Shown here piece after piece: positions 13,795 to 17,415 of a stretch of DNA of 17,415 bases (the first letter of the stretch is position 1; each line of letters begins with the position of its first letter). Below the pieces are notes generated by a model. The model did not search any database and had not been told where the DNA came from. It saw only the letters and a program-made list of their open reading frames with translations. The stretch lies in contig CAJTLC010000031.1 in NCBI GenBank assembly GCA_910576995.1, positions 1-17,415 of the forward strand, in the 5' to 3' direction. This DNA is from an uncultured Ruminococcus sp. GTDB taxonomy: Bacteria; Bacillota; Clostridia; Oscillospirales; Ruminococcaceae. The position numbers and the translations under genes were made by a program.

Positions 13795-14043
13795 CTAAAT
13801 TCTCTGCCCATATCGTCTAATCTCCTTTACGATTCGGTTGAAATTCTTCTTTCTCACTCTTGCTTTCGAATTATGTAATGCAAGGTGCAAGATTCTTTTA
13901 TTATCTGTTAAAAGTATCATTGCAGATTGGACTACCTGCTCCATAAAGAGTACAGTTAAATTAACTATACATCGTCTAAATTCTGCGAAGTCCTTTGCGG
14001 CCTTATTCACTGCTTCAATCATTAGCTCACTTATTAATTCCAT
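13795..14043 (-). CDS. Small hypothetical protein (82 aa)
   Basis: The ATG at 14043 is chosen over the in-frame upstream ATG at 14115 because GGAGG lies eight bases before it. It overlaps the end of the VRR-NUC gene by 17 bases. The product has an amphipathic helical N-terminus (ELISELMIEAVNKAAKDFAE), a hydrophobic middle (VNLTVLFMEQVVQSAMILL) and a basic end (KARVRKKNFNRIVKEIRR). I do not recognise a family. The basic tail could bind nucleic acid, which is speculation. Confidence 0.55.
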   Translation of the reverse strand: MELISELMIEAVNKAAKDFAEFRRCIVNLTVLFMEQVVQSAMILLTDNKRILHLALHNSKARVRKKNFNRIVKEIRRYGQRI

Positions 14044-14584
14044 TCGTATTACCTCCATCCATTCTCGCACCGCAGTTGGGGCAGAACTTGTATTCTCGAA
14101 TGTGATTGGTATCACAGTTTGAGCAATTATACTCTTTTACTCTATCATAACTATCATGAATCAATCGCCACTTTCCATGTTCAGCCCTTCTGTTGTTTAT
14201 GACCCCACAAAACGACGGTGAAAGCTTCAAATATTTTTCTATCAACTCCCTTGCCTGCTCCCAGCCATAACATACAGCCGTTAAATGATTCTGATCGCGT
14301 AGATTTCTAAGCCACATTTCCTGATTTGCAGTTGTTTTGTTTCTGCCATATTTTAGTTCAATATACAATCCGATATATCCGCCTCTTGCAACCGGAAGAA
14401 CGATATCGGGAACTCCTGACTTCAATCCTGCCTGTTTTAGCCTGCTTCCTGTTACCGCGCTTCTTTTTCCCTCGTTCGGAACATGATACATAAGTTTCAA
14501 TTCAGGATATATATTTTCGGCAAACGCCGCCCAACGGAATAAACTTATCTGTTCTATTTCCTCGCTCGATTTGCAGCTTTGCAA
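14027..14584 (-). CDS. VRR-NUC domain nuclease with C-terminal zinc ribbon
   Basis: The start is a TTG at 14584, seven bases after AAAGGAGGC, overlapping the Rep gene by 31 bases. The protein is 185 residues. Residues about 1-120 are a VRR-NUC (PD-(D/E)xK superfamily) nuclease: HVPNEGKR, GVPDIVLPVARGG (D60), IELKYG (E76, K78) and NQ (Q88). Such stand-alone nucleases are common in phage replication modules and are linked to branched-DNA processing. Residues about 154-171 form a zinc ribbon, C-x2-C-x10-C-x2-C (NCSNC...FCPNCGARM), of a kind that usually occurs in separate small phage ORFs. So the gene looks like a fusion. It lies between the Rep gene and small genes. Confidence 0.88.
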   Translation of the reverse strand: MQSCKSSEEIEQISLFRWAAFAENIYPELKLMYHVPNEGKRSAVTGSRLKQAGLKSGVPDIVLPVARGGYIGLYIELKYGRNKTTANQEMWLRNLRDQNHLTAVCYGWEQARELIEKYLKLSPSFCGVINNRRAEHGKWRLIHDSYDRVKEYNCSNCDTNHIREYKFCPNCGARMDGGNTNGINK

Positions 14585-15327
14585 AATGCCGCCTCCTTTC
14601 TGTAAAATCTTGCATATATGTACACTCCGCCGTTGGTGTCGTTATACACAACTTTAGCGCCGGAAAAATAATACCCGTCATAATATTTTTCGTATTCCCG
14701 GTTATTCTGCGTATCTCTTGCAAGTTCGCGTACTTTATATGCCGATAATCTTCCATCGCGCTCTTTAGGCTGAGGATGAATAAGGTTCTTTGAAGAGTTC
14801 CACCTTTTCTTCGATACCAAAGGCTTTTTCAAAATGTATCTCACCAAATCTGCTATCCCGTCCTCATTGAATCGCAGCGCGTCTATTCTGACATATCCTC
14901 TGTCCCATAACTCGGATATCTCCTGCGGACTTAATCCGCCGTTAATTATCAGGTGATGATGATACCTGCCGCTTCTTTTTCCTTTTTCAGTTACAGCTAT
15001 ATATTTCAAATCAGATAGCCCTTTCTTTTTTCTATAACGCTTAATACGTCTGAGAAAATTTGTAAGTTCCTTTGCAGCCTGTTCGTCGCTGATTGGAAGA
15101 TGAACATTGTCATACGTCAAATCAAGCCTGATATCGGCAGAAGTAAAATTTGCATTAACTATTCTGATACAGTTATTCTCAGCATGAATCTGATTAAGCT
15201 TTTTCTGACATTCTTTTGTCGGCTTTGCCTTTTTTCTTTTCACTCCCGCTTTTCTGTATATAGGATAAATATGAGATTCCATATAATCTCCGCACTCATA
15301 TATTTTCTCTCTGTAATGACATCTCAT
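14554..15327 (-). CDS. HUH-type replication protein (rolling-circle Rep-like)
   Basis: The start is taken as the ATG at 15327, six bases after AGGAGTG. A GTG at 15336 lies inside that ribosome binding site. The product is 257 residues. It shows the HUH endonuclease layout: motif 1 LDLTYD (about 69-74), motif 2 RYHHHLIING (metal-binding His at 123 and 125), and motif 3 VRYILKK with the probable catalytic Tyr164 and Lys167. Basic segments (KRKKAKP, RRIKRYRKKKG) fit DNA binding. HUH Rep proteins nick one strand at an origin and start rolling-circle replication. Here the gene heads a module with a VRR-NUC nuclease. No helicase domain is fused, so a host or other helicase would be needed. Confidence 0.85.
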   Translation of the reverse strand: MRCHYREKIYECGDYMESHIYPIYRKAGVKRKKAKPTKECQKKLNQIHAENNCIRIVNANFTSADIRLDLTYDNVHLPISDEQAAKELTNFLRRIKRYRKKKGLSDLKYIAVTEKGKRSGRYHHHLIINGGLSPQEISELWDRGYVRIDALRFNEDGIADLVRYILKKPLVSKKRWNSSKNLIHPQPKERDGRLSAYKVRELARDTQNNREYEKYYDGYYFSGAKVVYNDTNGGVYIYARFYRKEAAFCKAANRARK

Positions 15328-15451
15328 ATTCTTCACTCCTATTCAAATTCTTCATGGTCGATAAGATAATATACATTACAAGCATTTAAAGCGAGTATTT
15401 CCCGCTTATTTTTCGGCTATACCCGCCTCTTTCTTCTGCATAAGTAATACA

Positions 15452-15480
15452 TTTTTAACAAGCCGCATATTATTTATAAC
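15452..15480 (+). promoter_or_regulatory. Possible promoter of the superoxide dismutase gene
   Basis: TTTTTA (15452-15457), 17 bp, TATAAC (15475-15480) lies 27 bases before the ATG and upstream of GGAGGT at 15497-15502. Both boxes are imperfect, so this is tentative. The gene is alone on this strand and needs its own promoter. Confidence 0.4.
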
Positions 15481-15507
15481 ATCACAATTACAACATGGAG
15501 GTTATAT

Positions 15508-15966
15508 ATGTTTACAGTGAACAGCAAGCTTCTTTTGCAGTGTCCATGCAGCAAGGCGATTATTTCCGGTTCATCAAAATACCCGAAACTTCATGGAACA
15601 GTTTCGTTTTTTAAAGCCTGCAACGGCTCTCTGGTAGTTGCCGAAATTTTTGATCTGCCAACGAAAAACGGAGTATTTGCGATGCATATCCATAATGGAA
15701 CTGACTGCGGAGGAAATGCGGATGATCAGTTTGCAAACGCAGGTTCACACCTTAATTTTCTCAACACTCAGCATCCTTTTCATACCGGTGATCTTCCAGC
15801 ATTATTCAGCAATAACGGTTATGCGTGGAGCGCCGTATATACAGATCGTTTTCAGCCGGAGCAGGTAAAAGGCTGTCCCGTAATTATCCACTCCGCTCCT
15901 GACGATTATCACACGCAGCCGTCAGGAAATTCAGGAGAAAAAATTGCCTGCGGTATTATAAAATAA
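15508..15966 (+). CDS. Cu/Zn superoxide dismutase family protein
   Basis: The protein is 152 residues from an ATG with GGAGGT five bases upstream. All metal ligands are visible by alignment to SodC: H60 and H62 (MHIHNG), bridging H81 (AGSHLNF), H89, H92 and D95 (QHPFHTGDLPAL), and H128 (IIHSAPDD). C67 and C148 match the structural disulfide. The active-site Arg of Cu/Zn SODs (before the A-C-G-V/I motif) is Lys145 here (SGEKIACGII). The zinc loop is short. There is no signal peptide, unusual for a bacterial SodC, so it should act in the cytoplasm. It would convert superoxide to peroxide and oxygen. It is the only plus-strand gene, flanked by minus-strand phage genes, so it looks like a cargo gene of the element or of a neighbouring insertion. 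Confidence 0.9.
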   Translation: MFTVNSKLLLQCPCSKAIISGSSKYPKLHGTVSFFKACNGSLVVAEIFDLPTKNGVFAMHIHNGTDCGGNADDQFANAGSHLNFLNTQHPFHTGDLPALFSNNGYAWSAVYTDRFQPEQVKGCPVIIHSAPDDYHTQPSGNSGEKIACGIIK

Positions 15967-15969
15967 CGT

Positions 15970-16023
15970 AATTGCGCGCGAAAATTTCAAGATATAAGAT
16001 TGTCTTAGCAAACGCGCGCAATT
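15970..16023. terminator. 11-bp perfect inverted repeat between convergent genes
   Basis: AATTGCGCGCG (15970-15980) and CGCGCGCAATT (16013-16023) flank a 32-base spacer, starting four bases after the SOD stop and ending 28 bases from the stop of the convergent DUF3102-like gene. It most likely acts as a two-way transcription barrier. The long loop is atypical for a terminator, so a protein-binding or recombination site is possible. Confidence 0.5.
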
Positions 16024-16051
16024 TATTATGCGGACGAGTTCTGACATTACT

Positions 16052-17044
16052 TCATGAAGATTTATGCATAGATTCCCTGACGATATCAAGCAGCTTATCT
16101 GTTTTTTCCATAAATAATTCTCGATCTTTGCCTTTTGATGATTCTATGAATTCTATCAATCCAAGACAGCTTTTGTACGCTTCGGCATAAAGCAGCTTAA
16201 AAGAATTTTTTTCCGTCCCAGCCGCCTGTCCTGTTGCTGATTGAATTTCAGAGATTCGCTTTTCGTATGAATCTTTCAAGTTTTTTATTTCTTCTATTCT
16301 TGCTTCATCAAGAGCCTTGTATTTATTTTTAAGAGTCAAAATCTCCCTGTCTTTATCTTCTATTGCCTTTTTGTCAGGCACTTTCTTAATGACTTCCTTT
16401 ATCTTCGGTTCGGCTACTGCGACCTCAACAGGACGGCTTTCAAGTTCCTTTATACGCGCTTCAAGTTCGGCGTTTTTCTGTTCTGTCTCCTGCTTTTCTG
16501 CATCAGATTTTTGTATCTCATTTGATGCATCATCAAAACGCGCTTGTAAAGATTTTATTTCTTCTGATTTGAGACTTAGTTCCTTTTCCTGTATTGCTTT
16601 ATCGCTTAGCTGCTCTTCAAACATAGAAAGCTGTTCGCCCTGCCGTTTTACTTTTTCAATAAGCGTCTTGATCTCGTTTACAGTCATACCGGATAGATCG
16701 TTGTCCGCCATAACCTCTGCTCTGTCCTCAGAATTAACCTGCGTAAGCAAAGCGAGTTTGGTTATCCCAAGCTGTGCATTCGACTGCACAAAGGCTTCTC
16801 CAAGATTTTCATATACGCTTATGTACTGATATGCCTGACGGCGTTTCAAACCATGTTCCTGCTCCGCGTATTCCTCAAAAGACCCATAGCCTAAATATGT
16901 ATACAGTTCTTCGATTTTCATTCTGCGCAGGTCTCTGCCAATGTTGCATACTGCATTTACAGCGATCTGCCCGTTTGATTTTATCCGCTCATTAAGCATT
17001 ATCGCTTCTTCATTCGGTTGCAACACAATATTGTTATCTTCCAT
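16052..17044 (-). CDS. DUF3102-like coiled-coil protein
   Basis: The protein is 330 residues with an ATG at 17044 preceded by AAAGGAG. The N-terminal ~115 residues (NERIKSNGQIAVNAVCNIGRD, then YLGYGSFEEYAEQEHGLKRR and QAYQYISVYENLG) match, from memory, the DUF3102-type domain found in Firmicutes phages and plasmids, which resembles DNA-binding KilA/ParB-associated helical regions. A long coiled coil follows (about 125-300), rich in Glu/Lys/Gln with heptad-like ELSLKSEEIKSLQARFDDAS. It lies 12 bases after the PcfJ-like remnant and is in the same direction. A role in replication or partitioning is inferred from such neighbours; the actual function is unknown. Confidence 0.7.
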   Translation of the reverse strand: MEDNNIVLQPNEEAIMLNERIKSNGQIAVNAVCNIGRDLRRMKIEELYTYLGYGSFEEYAEQEHGLKRRQAYQYISVYENLGEAFVQSNAQLGITKLALLTQVNSEDRAEVMADNDLSGMTVNEIKTLIEKVKRQGEQLSMFEEQLSDKAIQEKELSLKSEEIKSLQARFDDASNEIQKSDAEKQETEQKNAELEARIKELESRPVEVAVAEPKIKEVIKKVPDKKAIEDKDREILTLKNKYKALDEARIEEIKNLKDSYEKRISEIQSATGQAAGTEKNSFKLLYAEAYKSCLGLIEFIESSKGKDRELFMEKTDKLLDIVRESMHKSS

Positions 17045-17056
17045 AATTTTCTCCTT

Positions 17057-17359
17057 TTACGCCGATTTTTTTGAACGCTGATCTTTATCATTTCTCCCGA
17101 ACAGCGCGTCAAGATACGTCTGATAATCGTTTTCGAAATCAATGATTTTCTGCGGCTTCGGGTTATTTGCATTGTTGTTTTTGAATCCTCTGCACTGGAC
17201 AATTCTTCCGTCCGTACTGACTTCCATTGTGTAGTAGGGGACGTCGGGCTTGTCCGCTGTACGCAGGAAAAGTATTGTAAGCTTACCTTTTGCATGGCGT
17301 TCGGCATAGCCGCCTACGCAGTGATTCAGAGCGGCTCCCTCCGCCGCGATCTCTTCCAT
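17057..17359 (-). pseudogene. PcfJ-like protein, 5'-truncated remnant
   Basis: The 100-residue frame starts EEIAAEGAALNHCVGGYAER, followed by HAKGKLTILFLR, PYYTMEV and IVQCRGFKNN. This is the C-terminal hallmark region (L-x-H-C-V-G-x-Y) of PcfJ-like proteins, which are normally several hundred residues long. In frame, a TAG lies only three codons before the ATG, and the sequence beyond 17360 is AT-rich and unlike any coding continuation. So the N-terminal part has been lost, probably by insertion of a mobile element at about 17360. There is no ribosome binding site before the ATG. PcfJ-like proteins occur in conjugative plasmids and phages, and their function is unknown to me. Confidence 0.75.
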
Positions 17360-17415
17360 ATGGTGCTATACTAAAAAAGTAGACAGAAAAAAGAAAAAGT
17401 AGTAAACTAAAAGTA
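17360..17415. mobile_element. Possible end of an insertion sequence
   Basis: The last 56 bases begin TGGTGCTATACTAAAAAAGT on the plus strand and contain two related blocks (AAAAAGTAGACAG and AAAAAGTAGTAAAC). A terminal TG and a repeated AT-rich edge next to a broken gene fit the boundary of an IS3-like element. No transposase is in the window, and the other end and any target duplication lie outside it. Confidence 0.4.

Noticed and set aside
15328..15336. GTG at 15336 as the Rep start
   Set aside because: It is part of the AGGAGTG ribosome binding site serving the ATG at 15327.
15328..15507. tRNA or other RNA gene in the divergent region between Rep and SOD
   Set aside because: I saw no cloverleaf arms or CCA end, only a possible weak promoter and short imperfect repeats.

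Overview
The window is the structural and packaging region, plus part of the early region, of a tailed (siphovirus-like) phage or prophage. The host is probably a low-to-mid GC Gram-positive, most likely a clostridial (Oscillospiraceae/Ruminococcus-like) gut or rumen bacterium. That host call is an inference from three things: strong AGGAGG-type ribosome binding sites throughout, protein families typical of Clostridia phages (Gp15, DUF6673-like, Gp19-like, MuF, DUF3102-like, PcfJ-like), and a superoxide dismutase of a type I associate with this group. Almost everything is on the minus strand, so the genes read right to left. The only convincing plus-strand gene is a Cu/Zn superoxide dismutase at 15508-15966.

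Layout in transcription order. (1) 17415-16052: a probable insertion-sequence edge, a 5'-truncated PcfJ-like remnant and a DUF3102-like coiled-coil protein. (2) 15508-15966, opposite strand: a Cu/Zn SOD with all metal ligands visible, facing an 11-bp perfect inverted repeat between the convergent genes. (3) 15327-13189: an HUH-type Rep protein, a VRR-NUC nuclease fused to a zinc ribbon, two small unknown proteins and a sigma-like late regulator. (4) 13198-12963: a candidate late promoter overlapping a palindrome, followed by a roughly 200-nt structured leader. (5) 12962-10242: portal, a MuF minor head protein with a C-terminal JAMM/JAB domain, and a tiny acidic protein. (6) 10185-9611: a self-contained accessory unit with a near-consensus promoter, two small genes and a terminator. 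(7) 9585-6396: HNH endonuclease, large terminase, scaffold and major capsid. (8) 6399-1: head-tail connectors (one frameshifted), tail terminator, tail chaperones, tail tube and a tape measure protein that runs off the left edge.

The most interesting feature is the MuF toxin-like locus. The MuF linker encodes a Lys-Ser-Leu-Thr-Asn-Gly stretch, and the DNA that encodes it is also a near-perfect extended -10 promoter (TTGACA, 17 bp, TAAAAT). A second copy of this peptide-plus-promoter element (TTGACT, 17 bp, TATAAT) sits in front of the downstream cassette, in an open frame continuous with the cassette gene. Each copy is followed downstream by a hairpin with a related GGCGGTTT stem. This suggests exchangeable C-terminal modules that recombine at a dual-purpose protein-linker/promoter sequence, so that a displaced module keeps its own promoter. 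Other points are the HUH Rep, the Cu/Zn SOD cargo gene, the structured late leader, the unusual position of the terminase downstream of portal and MuF, and an exact 120-bp repeat array in the tape measure gene.
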